Shown here in pieces: positions 1 through 6,593 of a stretch of DNA of 64,000 nt. Made by a program: the position numbers and the translations under genes. Source of the DNA: Deltaproteobacteria bacterium (lineage in GTDB: Bacteria > Desulfobacterota > Desulfobacteria > Desulfobacterales > Desulfosarcinaceae); contig JAKALP010000019.1 of NCBI GenBank assembly GCA_021824175.1, positions 1-64,000 of the forward strand. The letters run 5' to 3'. Position 1 is the first letter of the stretch. Each line of letters starts with the position of its first letter. The notes beneath the pieces are model-generated. The model was not told where the DNA came from. It searched no databases and worked only from the letters and a program-made list of their open reading frames with translations.

Positions 1-187
1 GTTGTGTTCTGCAATCAGATCATTGCTTATTTGGATATTCGTAATCATAAAACAGTCACTAATAAAGTGTTACCTATGTCCTTGAACAGTTGTAACCCTT
101 GACCCCGGTCTGTACACTGGGGATAAAGGGGGGCGCTCCCCCTCGAACGCCACAATATGTTACCAAACCCGAAGCCGGCACAGCAGG

Positions 188-235
188 AAGTCCCCCTTTT
201 GCAAAGGGGGATTTAGGGGGATTTCCGCTAATTTA
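188..235. repeat. C-run/G-run palindromic repeat
   Basis: The stretch contains TCCCCCTTTTGCAAAGGGGG followed by a second ATTTAGGGGGATTT block, so it can fold into a short hairpin. This wording is common in intergenic regions of many proteobacterial genomes. Only one copy is seen in this window, so membership of a dispersed family is inferred from general knowledge, not shown here. Confidence 0.5.
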
Positions 236-647
236 ACCATATTGATTGTGATCACCATACCCATGTCCGGCCCCATATGATTCAGGATTCAAGCAGCCCA
301 CGCGGGCATGCGCCCGCAAGCCAATGCTTAATGATTGCCACCAGCCCTTTTGCGGGCCTTATCAATAATTGCGGGAGGGTCAGCCTATTAAACAACGGCG
401 CACAGCCGCCGGGCAGGTCGGGAATCTCGGGAGAATCCCAAAATAATTGCAAGCCCTCTGTTACAACCGAATAGGCCCTTTTTCAAGACCAAAGGTTAAT
501 ATTTTTACATCGACACAATTTCTGTGATACGCAGCACCGGTTTTGATCAGCTTCCAGGCTTCTGAAACAGATCCCGATATTGGAAGCGCACCTGCCTTCA
601 AATAGTGCTTGAACGAAAAGCCCATATTTTTCCAAGTTCAAGGCGGA

Positions 648-702
648 GGCAAAATTTTAACCGCAGGAGTACACGTAGTATTTCGAGGATTAAAATTTTG
701 CC
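648..702. repeat. 13-bp inverted repeat in a longer degenerate palindrome
   Basis: The left arm GGCAAAATTTTAA (648-660) and the right arm TTAAAATTTTGCC (690-702) are exact reverse complements with a 29-base loop. Bases just outside (TTCCAAGTTC at 630-639 and GAAATTGGGA at 711-720) are also partly complementary, so this looks like the core of a longer, decayed palindromic element. No open reading frame crosses it. It could be a dispersed intergenic repeat or the remnant of a small non-autonomous mobile element. Confidence 0.55.
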
Positions 703-842
703 CCAACGTAGAAATTGGGATCCGGTCATGCACTTATAGGCGCACCCCTTCAAAACTACACAAAAAGCAGTGATCAAATCGCAGAGACGGTTGCACCTTG
801 CGCCAACCGCCTACAGACATTTCTTAGAGAATGGAGAAGCGT

Positions 843-1793
843 ATGCATAGTCAACGACATTTACGATTCCGGGTTTTACTTCTATTTTCAATGTTCATTG
901 CGATAGCGACCCTTGGCTGCGGGGATAAGCCGGCAAGTGAGCATGAGAATATCGGTCAAGCCAGCGATAACGGCAAGGGTTCGGTTGCCATCTCTATTCA
1001 GTGGCCTGAATCCCGGCAATCAGAGAACGGCTATTCTTCAAAAGCCGCGAGAATGAATTGCGCGGGGATTTCAACCGTGGAGGTTCAGATTTACGGGCCG
1101 CCCCCGGCCAACACCCAACTGATCCCACCATGGCGAGAAAAGTGCGATGTCGGCAACGGAACTATTAACGACATCCCCCCCACCAACAACACAACTGTGG
1201 TGTTTGTAGCCAGAAACCAGGAAGACCAGATTGTCTATTACGGCAGTTCCAATCCCGTGAATATCCTTGCCGGGCGAACGGCCGCGGTGAGCATTACGGC
1301 TGAAAATTTTGTTCCTGATTTGATCTCGCCTCAAAGCGGCGATGCTCCCCAGCTTTCAGTAAACTGTCAGTGGAACGCTATTCCGAAGGCGTCTCGCTAC
1401 GAATTGCGAGTATCTGAAAATGAAAGGATGCAGCCATACCAACGTTTTATCATCCAGAGCAATGCTATGGCACCGACTGGCATCTCAGCAGGAACAACTT
1501 ACTGGTGCCAAGTCGTTGCTATGGACCGATACGGCAATATCAGCAATGGATCAAACATTAGATCTTTTAGTGTACTACTCGGGGCGCCAACATTGGATTC
1601 ACCTGGGCAAGGGGCTGTTGTTTTACCTGGAGGCGTCAGCCTCAGTTGGCATGGCCCCGCTGAAGGTTTGTTCTATCGTATCGATATCGCTACAGACACA
1701 GCTTTTACCAATATACTTCACCACATTGATACCGGTTTAGGTGTGCTTTCCTATACGTTAGATAACATAACTACCGATCAAACTTACTACTAG
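843..1793 (+). CDS. Lipoprotein with fibronectin-type repeats, interrupted by an in-frame stop
   Basis: The ATG at 843 follows a GGAG motif; the upstream in-frame ATG at 831 is less likely. The N-terminus has a basic stretch, a hydrophobic segment and a lipobox-like ATLGC, so the product should be a secreted, lipid-anchored protein. After a first domain of about 130 residues come two modules of about 90 residues with wording typical of fibronectin-type beta-sandwich domains (SRYELRVSENERMQP, TTYWCQVVAMDRYGN, SLSWHGPAEGLFYRIDIA). The frame stops at TAG (1791-1793) exactly where the second module should have the Trp of a TYYWRVAA motif. The same frame then continues through RVAALNTQGNSGVYSNFFSF until about 1860-1890, where it meets the antisense HdrA fragment. 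The gene therefore appears broken by a nonsense change and also lacks its true 3' end. Function unknown; surface or carbohydrate contact is only a guess. Confidence 0.65.
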   Translation: MHSQRHLRFRVLLLFSMFIAIATLGCGDKPASEHENIGQASDNGKGSVAISIQWPESRQSENGYSSKAARMNCAGISTVEVQIYGPPPANTQLIPPWREKCDVGNGTINDIPPTNNTTVVFVARNQEDQIVYYGSSNPVNILAGRTAAVSITAENFVPDLISPQSGDAPQLSVNCQWNAIPKASRYELRVSENERMQPYQRFIIQSNAMAPTGISAGTTYWCQVVAMDRYGNISNGSNIRSFSVLLGAPTLDSPGQGAVVLPGGVSLSWHGPAEGLFYRIDIATDTAFTNILHHIDTGLGVLSYTLDNITTDQTYY

Positions 1794-1895
1794 CGAGTTG
1801 CAGCGCTCAATACCCAGGGGAATTCGGGTGTATATTCAAATTTCTTTTCATTTACCCCCAGGGAAGCCAGCTTAGAGCTTGCCAACCCAAATAAT

Positions 1896-2348
1896 TCACA
1901 TGGCGCAATCGTTGGTCGGATAGGTCTTGTCCAACTGGGCCATGGCGCCGCCGATGCCGGCGCTGCGCTCCACCAGATGGACCGCATACCCTGCGTTGGC
2001 CAAATCAATACTGGCCTGGATGCCGGCGATACCGCCGCCGACTACCATGACGGAACCAATGGGCTTGGCTGACATACGCACCTCGTTTTGTGCAGCTAAG
2101 GGTTGAGGGGATATCGGTTCATCCACTGGATCGGAAGGGACTGTGGAAGCGGAAGAGAGAATGGTGTCGAGAACTTTGGCTGGAATTCGGGCCGCCTTGC
2201 AGAACCCGCTTAACTCCTGCTCATCGATCAGATAGCGTTTACCTACCGTGGGCGTGGCTTTGAGCTTGCCGCTTTTAATCCAATTGGTGATGGTGTTGCG
2301 GTGAACGCCAAATTGCTGGGCCAATCGGCCGATTTGAACCTCAATCAT
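1896..2348 (-). CDS. HTH domain fused to a truncated HdrA N-terminus
   Basis: Residues 1-60 resemble an excisionase/MerR-like helix-turn-helix ([20 protein letters not shown] followed by [11 protein letters not shown]). After a Pro/Ser-rich linker, residues from about 92 match the start of heterodisulfide reductase subunit A, with the FAD-binding [18 protein letters not shown] and the family motif TNDCAM. HdrA is the flavin and iron-sulfur subunit of electron-bifurcating complexes, normally over 600 residues, so only its first 60 or so residues remain. The frame ends in TGA directly after TNDCAM, where HdrA proteins carry Cys, and Sec in some methanogen homologues. Reading through gives only U-I-I and then unrelated residues and TAA, so the rest of HdrA is missing. 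The gene lies 30 bp after a hydrogenase maturation protease on the same strand, which fits an Hdr/hydrogenase locus. Probably a decayed or rearranged gene; the HTH fusion is unusual. Confidence 0.7.
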   Translation of the reverse strand: MIEVQIGRLAQQFGVHRNTITNWIKSGKLKATPTVGKRYLIDEQELSGFCKAARIPAKVLDTILSSASTVPSDPVDEPISPQPLAAQNEVRMSAKPIGSVMVVGGGIAGIQASIDLANAGYAVHLVERSAGIGGAMAQLDKTYPTNDCAM

Positions 2349-2378
2349 CGGGCTTCTCCAGTTTGAACGGGTTTGCGG

Positions 2379-2879
2379 TCAATGGGTCTGGTCGATGATC
2401 GCCATGATGCGCCGGCACATCTCGGGCACTGCGGCGGCCACAACCGGGGATAATCCCGGCCGGACCTCGTCGGGCAGTTCGGTGATCTGGACCACCAAGA
2501 CCCGGACATCTATGTTGGTACCCTCCTTGATCTCTTTGAGCATGTTGGTTGTCGGAAATTGGTGCAGGGAAAAGTCACTGAGCTTTTCCGCCTGGATTTG
2601 ATCCACGTCGATTTCATAAATTTGCCCCGGCACACCGCCCGCCAAGTTCATCGCATCCACAATGACTATCTGCTCTGGTCTTTGGGGGGATAGTAAAATG
2701 TCAAAGAGCAGGTCGCGTATGGCTGTGCCAATGTCGAGGCAGGCTGCATGCCGGGGTATTTCATAATTCGTCAAAAGATGTTCGATGACCTGAGCACCGA
2801 AGCCATCGTCACCGAAGAGCGGATTACCGCAACCAAACACCAAGCACCGTTTGGTTAAGTGAGAGCCGGGTTCAAACAT
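2379..2879 (-). CDS. Hydrogenase maturation protease (FrhD/HyaD type)
   Basis: A 166-residue protein of the peptidase M52 family, which clips the C-terminal tail of the large subunit of a [NiFe] hydrogenase after nickel insertion. The N-terminal VFGCGNPLFGDDGFG is the family's opening strand and metal-binding loop (Asp after GDDG), VDAMNLAGG carries the second conserved Asp region, and SLHQFPTTNMLKEI has the conserved His of the third site. Its length is normal. It precedes the HTH-HdrA fragment on the same strand, so it probably served an F420-reducing-like or methyl-viologen-reducing hydrogenase that pairs with Hdr. No hydrogenase structural gene is present in the window, so its substrate must lie elsewhere or have been lost. 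Confidence 0.85.
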   Translation of the reverse strand: MFEPGSHLTKRCLVFGCGNPLFGDDGFGAQVIEHLLTNYEIPRHAACLDIGTAIRDLLFDILLSPQRPEQIVIVDAMNLAGGVPGQIYEIDVDQIQAEKLSDFSLHQFPTTNMLKEIKEGTNIDVRVLVVQITELPDEVRPGLSPVVAAAVPEMCRRIMAIIDQTH

Positions 2880-3127
2880 AGTCTATTGTGCTATTTGTGC
2901 AAAAATTGCAATATGTGCCTAATGAGAACGCCAAAACCTGATCCAATAATCCTGCCACTTCATGATATCATAAATAAAATACCACAATTTAAAATAAAAC
3001 CTTGAATTCATCAAAATGATCAACGACCAGCCGAATGAGGCAAATATGCCCCAATAATTGCCCATTATGCAATTTAGAGATTAAATTCCGCGCGATTGAC
3101 GGATATGCGGCAATATATCTACAAACT

Positions 3128-3143
3128 GGGCAATTAATTGCCC
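3128..3143. promoter_or_regulatory. Perfect palindrome, candidate operator
   Basis: GGGCAATTAATTGCCC is a perfect 16-bp dyad in the untranslated region about 250 bp upstream of the hydrogenase maturation protease. A degenerate copy of one half lies about 75 bp closer to that gene. Dyads like this often bind dimeric regulators; which one is unknown. Confidence 0.3.
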
Positions 3144-3232
3144 AATTCTTGCACAACGCGACACTTCTTCCCTCAAGATGAGCTGAGAGAACAACCCATT
3201 GAAACCCAAAGCCTGTGCGGCTGTCTCCAGAA

Positions 3233-3272
3233 GAGAAAAAAACAAACCGCCGGTGATTGAACACCGGCGGTT
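3233..3272 (-). terminator. Rho-independent terminator of the unknown gene
   Basis: On the minus strand the 11-bp stem AACCGCCGGTG pairs perfectly with CACCGGCGGTT around a 6-base loop and is followed by TGTTTTTTT. It lies about 30 bp after the stop of the gene at 3304-4086. Confidence 0.85.
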
Positions 3273-3303
3273 CCGATCTAAGAACTCAAAAATCTAAAAG
3301 CAG

Positions 3304-4086
3304 TTAAGGCGTCTTGAAGAACTGGTGTTGTTGAAAAATGCAGATATTGGCTTCACCGCCCACATTGGCGTCGGTAATCTCCACAAAGTAACCATAATCG
3401 GTATTGGGCTTGAGCTCTTTGGAAATTACTACCGAATTACGGTTTTGGCCGGCCTTGGGATCGTTGTTCTTCAATCGTTGAAAATAGATATTGTCGAAAT
3501 GGGTTAAATTATTGCCGTCAAACTCCCTTGAAGTAGATGCCTCGGCCAGGCGGGTCACATAAAAAGCATCCACATTGGCGACATCCTTTAAAGTAGCCCA
3601 ACTCAGCTTAATATCCTTCAGACCGGAATTCTTAGGCAACGGCTTGGCCTTGGAGGGCGCAAAGGAGTCGAAGATCTTCTTATGATTCTTCAAATAGGCT
3701 TCCACGGCAATGTCCGAAGGCTTATTCTTCTGCAGGCGCGATTTCTTATCCACGCGGCCGTCTTTGCAGGTGACTTCTATGGTGTATTCGCCTTCTTTCA
3801 AAAAACCGGTGGGCAGATTCACCATGTACCAATAGTTCTGGATTTCGGGAGTGTAGAACCAGCCGTTTAAAACCTTATTGTCGAATTTCTGATTCTTGAA
3901 GAATACTTCATAGCCGTTGGGTCCATAAGCACGAATGCTCTCAATCATATCCGGCGCCTTGACCCCCGGTGTCGGGTAAAGGGCTACGAGCATCTTGTGG
4001 GTCTCCTTGGGCATGGCCGAAGCCTCGAAATCCCAATACACATTGCAGGCCATAATGTCGTAAATCTTGATTTCAGGGGTTGCCAT
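3304..4086 (-). CDS. Protein of unknown function, downstream of TetR regulator
   Basis: A 260-residue soluble protein with no signal peptide or membrane segment. Two ATGs lie two codons apart; the second (4086) has the better distance from AAGGAG and gives the start MATPEI. The sequence is rich in aromatic residues and beta-strand-like stretches, with two halves joined by a Lys/Pro-rich linker around residues 120-155. Patterns such as GEYTIEVTCKDGRV and LKPNTDYGYFVEITDA suggest Ig- or fibronectin-like beta sandwiches, but I do not recognise a family. It follows the TetR gene by 77 bp on the same strand and ends at a strong terminator, so the two may be co-transcribed, with the regulator controlling it. 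Confidence 0.7.
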   Translation of the reverse strand: MATPEIKIYDIMACNVYWDFEASAMPKETHKMLVALYPTPGVKAPDMIESIRAYGPNGYEVFFKNQKFDNKVLNGWFYTPEIQNYWYMVNLPTGFLKEGEYTIEVTCKDGRVDKKSRLQKNKPSDIAVEAYLKNHKKIFDSFAPSKAKPLPKNSGLKDIKLSWATLKDVANVDAFYVTRLAEASTSREFDGNNLTHFDNIYFQRLKNNDPKAGQNRNSVVISKELKPNTDYGYFVEITDANVGGEANICIFQQHQFFKTP

Positions 4087-4163
4087 CTTCATTCTCCTTT
4101 CTTGCTGGTTTCGGCTAAAATAACCGAATATTCATTTACCAAACAGACCCAAAAAAAGGCTGT

Positions 4164-4736
4164 TTACAGCTTAATTGCATCCCAAGCCATTTTGAAGGAT
4201 TGCTCCACCTGTTCATCGGTCACACTGAAATTCTTGCACAAGCGAGGGTTGGACAGAATAATTACCGGATAAAACACAAAAGCGCTGATCATGTCCACAT
4301 CCATGTCCTTGATGATCTTCTGCTGAATCCCGTATTGAATGAGTCGCCCCATGGGCCGAAACATGCGGTCAATCTCCTTCTGATTGACCTGATCGTAAAT
4401 GGGGGAGTTGGCGAATTGCTCTGAGAACTGAAAATAGTCGGTATGCTTCACCGTGAACCGGAAAAGGTTGAACCATATCCGCCTGAAGTTATCCCACAAC
4501 GGATTGGAATCGTCGATGCCTTCAAAGGCAATATCGGTGAGTTTGCGTTTGATATTCAGGTAGGTGGAGATCAGTAGATCTTCCTTGTTCTTATGATAGG
4601 TGTAAAGTGTGGCCGGCGAGACCCCAGCCTCCTTGGCGATTTTGGAGACCGAACTGGAGGCAAACCCCATGCGGTTGACCACCTTGACCGTAGCCTCGAA
4701 CAAGGCCTCCTGCTTCTCGTCGTCTTTGGTGCGCAT
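4164..4736 (-). CDS. TetR/AcrR-family transcriptional regulator
   Basis: A 190-residue protein of typical TetR length. The N-terminal helix-turn-helix is clear: ALFEATVKVVNRMGFASSSV followed by IAKEAGVSPATLYTYHKNKEDLL, the family's DNA-binding signature, with the diagnostic TLYTYHKNK recognition helix. The C-terminal two thirds is all-helical and should bind a small ligand, not identifiable from sequence. The start codon falls at the predicted transcription start of a strong sigma-70-like promoter, so the mRNA may be leaderless; no Shine-Dalgarno motif is visible. A palindrome between -35 and -10 suggests autorepression. The downstream unknown gene is the likely target. Confidence 0.9.
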   Translation of the reverse strand: MRTKDDEKQEALFEATVKVVNRMGFASSSVSKIAKEAGVSPATLYTYHKNKEDLLISTYLNIKRKLTDIAFEGIDDSNPLWDNFRRIWFNLFRFTVKHTDYFQFSEQFANSPIYDQVNQKEIDRMFRPMGRLIQYGIQQKIIKDMDVDMISAFVFYPVIILSNPRLCKNFSVTDEQVEQSFKMAWDAIKL

Positions 4737-4742
4737 GATTCT

Positions 4743-4771
4743 AAATTAAATGATCATTCGTTAAATGTCAA
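4743..4771 (-). promoter_or_regulatory. TetR gene promoter with operator palindrome
   Basis: On the minus strand TTGACA (4771-4766), a 17-base spacer and TAATTT (4748-4743) form a near-consensus sigma-70 promoter. The spacer contains the palindrome AATGATCATT (4749-4758), placed where a dimeric repressor would block RNA polymerase. The expected transcription start falls on or next to the ATG of the TetR gene. Confidence 0.6.
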
Positions 4772-4866
4772 CACGATGAAATCGATGGGCGAATATTCTA
4801 CTTAAGCTGGATTCTTAGTCATTTAAAAATCCCCGAGAAGAGAAGAATAAGCTCTCAGATCGAAAG

Positions 4867-5859
4867 CTATCTATGCTCGCAAGAAACCCCACCCAGCCCT
4901 CTCAAGGCCTCTATGAGCAAAGCCATGTCTTGCGGCAACGCCGCTTCAAAAGTCATAAATTGCCCACTAACCGGATGGACAAATCCCAACCGGGCCGCAT
5001 GCAACATTTGCCGCTGGGCTTGCTTAAGAACCGCGTAAACTTCTGAATGGGCCCGGTCCAAATGCTGCAGTCCCCTTTTGGAACCATATATCGGATCACC
5101 GACGATAGGGTGGCCCATGGATTGGCAGTGGACGCGAATCTGATGAGTGCGGCCGGTCTTGAGCTCCAGCGCCAACAGCGCGGCACCAGGGAACTGCTCC
5201 CGCACCTGCCAATTTGTGACCGCAATGCGCCCGCGAGGACTGTTCACGGACATCTTCTTGCGGTCCATTGGGTGGCGGCCGACAGGCAAATCAATAGTGC
5301 CGCCAGCCTGATCGGGGCAGCCCATCACAATAGCCAGGTAGATTTTTTGAATTCGACGGTCCTTAAAACTTTGGGATAATCCTTGGTGAGCCTGATTATT
5401 CTTAGCCACCACCATAACCCCGGAGGTGTCCTTATCCAGGCGATGGACGATGCCCGGCCGCCGTTCACCCCCAATGCCCACCAGATCCGGGCAATGGTGC
5501 AGCAAGCCATTGACCAAAGTGCCACAAGCGTGTCCCGCTGCTGGATGGACGACCAAGCCGGGGGGCTTGTTCACAACAATCAGATCTCGATCTTCGTATA
5601 AAATGGTAAGGGGAATGACTTCAGGGGTTAACTGAGCGTCCATCGGCGCAGGCAAAATACCGGTAACTATTTCGCCTGGATGAACATGATGGCTCGGTTT
5701 TCGGGGATAACCGTCAACTCGGATAATGTCTTGCCGAATCCACTCGGCAGCCTGGGAGCGGGAGCATCCAGGCCAGCGCAACGCTAAGAAAGCATCTAAT
5801 CGCAGCCCCGCATCCAGCGGAGCAACGACCAAATGGATTTCGCCTGGAGTGGCGGTCAT
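4867..5859 (-). CDS. rluD: RluA/RluD-family 23S rRNA pseudouridine synthase
   Basis: A 330-residue enzyme that isomerises uridines to pseudouridine in 23S rRNA, most likely the RluD sites in helix 69. Residues about 15-75 form an S4 RNA-binding domain (LRLDAFLALRWPGCSRSQAAEWI). The catalytic motif HRLDKDTSGVMVVAK with its essential Asp is present, preceded by NKPPGLVVHP and followed by ELKTGRTHQIRVH. Length is normal. It lies 15 bp after the CarD-like gene on the same strand and is probably co-transcribed with it. The exact subtype (RluD versus a relative) is inferred from the S4 domain. Confidence 0.9.
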   Translation of the reverse strand: MTATPGEIHLVVAPLDAGLRLDAFLALRWPGCSRSQAAEWIRQDIIRVDGYPRKPSHHVHPGEIVTGILPAPMDAQLTPEVIPLTILYEDRDLIVVNKPPGLVVHPAAGHACGTLVNGLLHHCPDLVGIGGERRPGIVHRLDKDTSGVMVVAKNNQAHQGLSQSFKDRRIQKIYLAIVMGCPDQAGGTIDLPVGRHPMDRKKMSVNSPRGRIAVTNWQVREQFPGAALLALELKTGRTHQIRVHCQSMGHPIVGDPIYGSKRGLQHLDRAHSEVYAVLKQAQRQMLHAARLGFVHPVSGQFMTFEAALPQDMALLIEALRGLGGVSCEHR

Positions 5860-5874
5860 GATTAAACCGGGGAT

Positions 5875-6432
5875 CTATTCTTTCTCTTCGGTCTCGGGGA
5901 TCACAAACAGCGCTTCGATTTCGGCCATGACCGTCTTCTCGTCGGTCTTGCGGGCCATGGAGAGCTCTTTGATCAAGAGAGTGTAGGCGGTATCGTATAG
6001 TTTGCGCTCACCAAAGGACAAATCCTTGGTGTGTTTGAGCAGAGAGAGATCCCGAAATACTTCGGCCACCTCGTAAAGGGAGCCGGTCTTGATCTTGTCC
6101 ATATACTCACGATAGCGCCGGTTCCAGGTTTGGTTATCGATGGCCATATCGCGCTTGGCGCGCATGACATCCATAATTTTGGGAATCTCTTTTTCTGGAA
6201 TCACATCGCGCAATCCCACCGACTCGACGTTGGATGTGGGAATCATGATGACCATGTTATTTTCAATGATCTTCATGATGTAGAAGTCATGTTTCTCCCC
6301 GTTCACCACTCTGGATTCAATGGCGTCGATGCGGCCAACGCCGTGAGCTGGATAGACGGCCAAGTCACCAACTTTGAATCGCCCTGATTTGGATTTCTGG
6401 GGAGCAGACTTTTCTTCGGTGGATTTTGTCAT
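5875..6432 (-). CDS. CarD-family transcriptional regulator
   Basis: A 185-residue protein with the CarD/CdnL RNA-polymerase-interacting domain at the start (FKVGDLAVYPAHGVGRIDAIE), followed by the helical DNA-contacting region (YREYMDKIKTGSLYEVAEVFRDL and LSFGERKLYDTAYTLLIKELS). These proteins bind the RNA polymerase beta subunit and stabilise open complexes at promoters such as those of rRNA genes. A Lys/Ser-rich extension of about 20 residues precedes the domain. The gene begins the unit with rluD and is separated from hppA by a terminator. CarD-like regulators are widespread in Desulfobacterota. Confidence 0.92.
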   Translation of the reverse strand: MTKSTEEKSAPQKSKSGRFKVGDLAVYPAHGVGRIDAIESRVVNGEKHDFYIMKIIENNMVIMIPTSNVESVGLRDVIPEKEIPKIMDVMRAKRDMAIDNQTWNRRYREYMDKIKTGSLYEVAEVFRDLSLLKHTKDLSFGERKLYDTAYTLLIKELSMARKTDEKTVMAEIEALFVIPETEEKE

Positions 6433-6516
6433 AGAGGTTCCGCGATAAGCTGTTAAAAACGCTATAAACGCCTAAAATTAGGTGCCGAATATAACATCGC
6501 CCTACTGAAGTTGCAA

Positions 6517-6549
6517 CAAAAAAGGATCGGCCCGTCGGGGCCGATCCTT
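6517..6549 (-). terminator. Strong rho-independent terminator after hppA
   Basis: Read on the minus strand, a perfect 12-bp GC-rich stem (AAGGATCGGCCC paired with GGGCCGATCCTT, 4-base loop) is followed by a T run. It lies about 45 bp after the hppA stop codon and separates it from the CarD-like gene. Confidence 0.93.
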
Positions 6550-6593
6550 AGTGTTTTCAGACCGAATGGGTCAAATGGAAACGGTCAAACCCA

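Larger units (their letters stand above)
1..842. other. Gene-free start of window
   Basis: I see no convincing coding region here; the short open frames lack ribosome binding sites and family resemblance. The stretch holds a G/C-run repeat near 188-235 and a 13-bp inverted repeat at 648-702, listed separately. The rest is unassigned. It may contain the promoter of the lipoprotein gene that follows, but no clear -35/-10 pair stands out. Confidence 0.6.
2880..3303. other. Intergenic region with a 16-bp perfect palindrome
   Basis: This 424-base AT-rich stretch lies upstream of the hydrogenase maturation protease and downstream of the gene ending at 3304. It holds the perfect palindrome GGGCAATTAATTGCCC at 3128-3143 and a related half-site CCAATAATTGCCC near 3051-3063, which could be operators. 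The terminator of the upstream gene sits at its right edge. I see no convincing gene; the 91-codon open frame on the minus strand (2989-3264) reads through the terminator and is probably spurious. Confidence 0.5.

Noticed and set aside
1791-1793. Pyrrolysine codon in the fibronectin-like lipoprotein
   Set aside because: A Trp to TAG mutation in a truncated gene is simpler, and nothing in the window hints at pyrrolysine machinery.
1886-1900. A functional selenocysteine insertion site in the HdrA fragment
   Set aside because: The TGA is in the right position, but the frame ends a few codons later and the only downstream hairpin is weak with an unsuitable loop, so I report it as a lead and do not annotate a selenoprotein.
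2989-3264. Minus-strand open frame of 91 codons upstream of the protease
   Set aside because: It begins inside a terminator stem, has no ribosome binding site and resembles no protein, so it is treated as chance.
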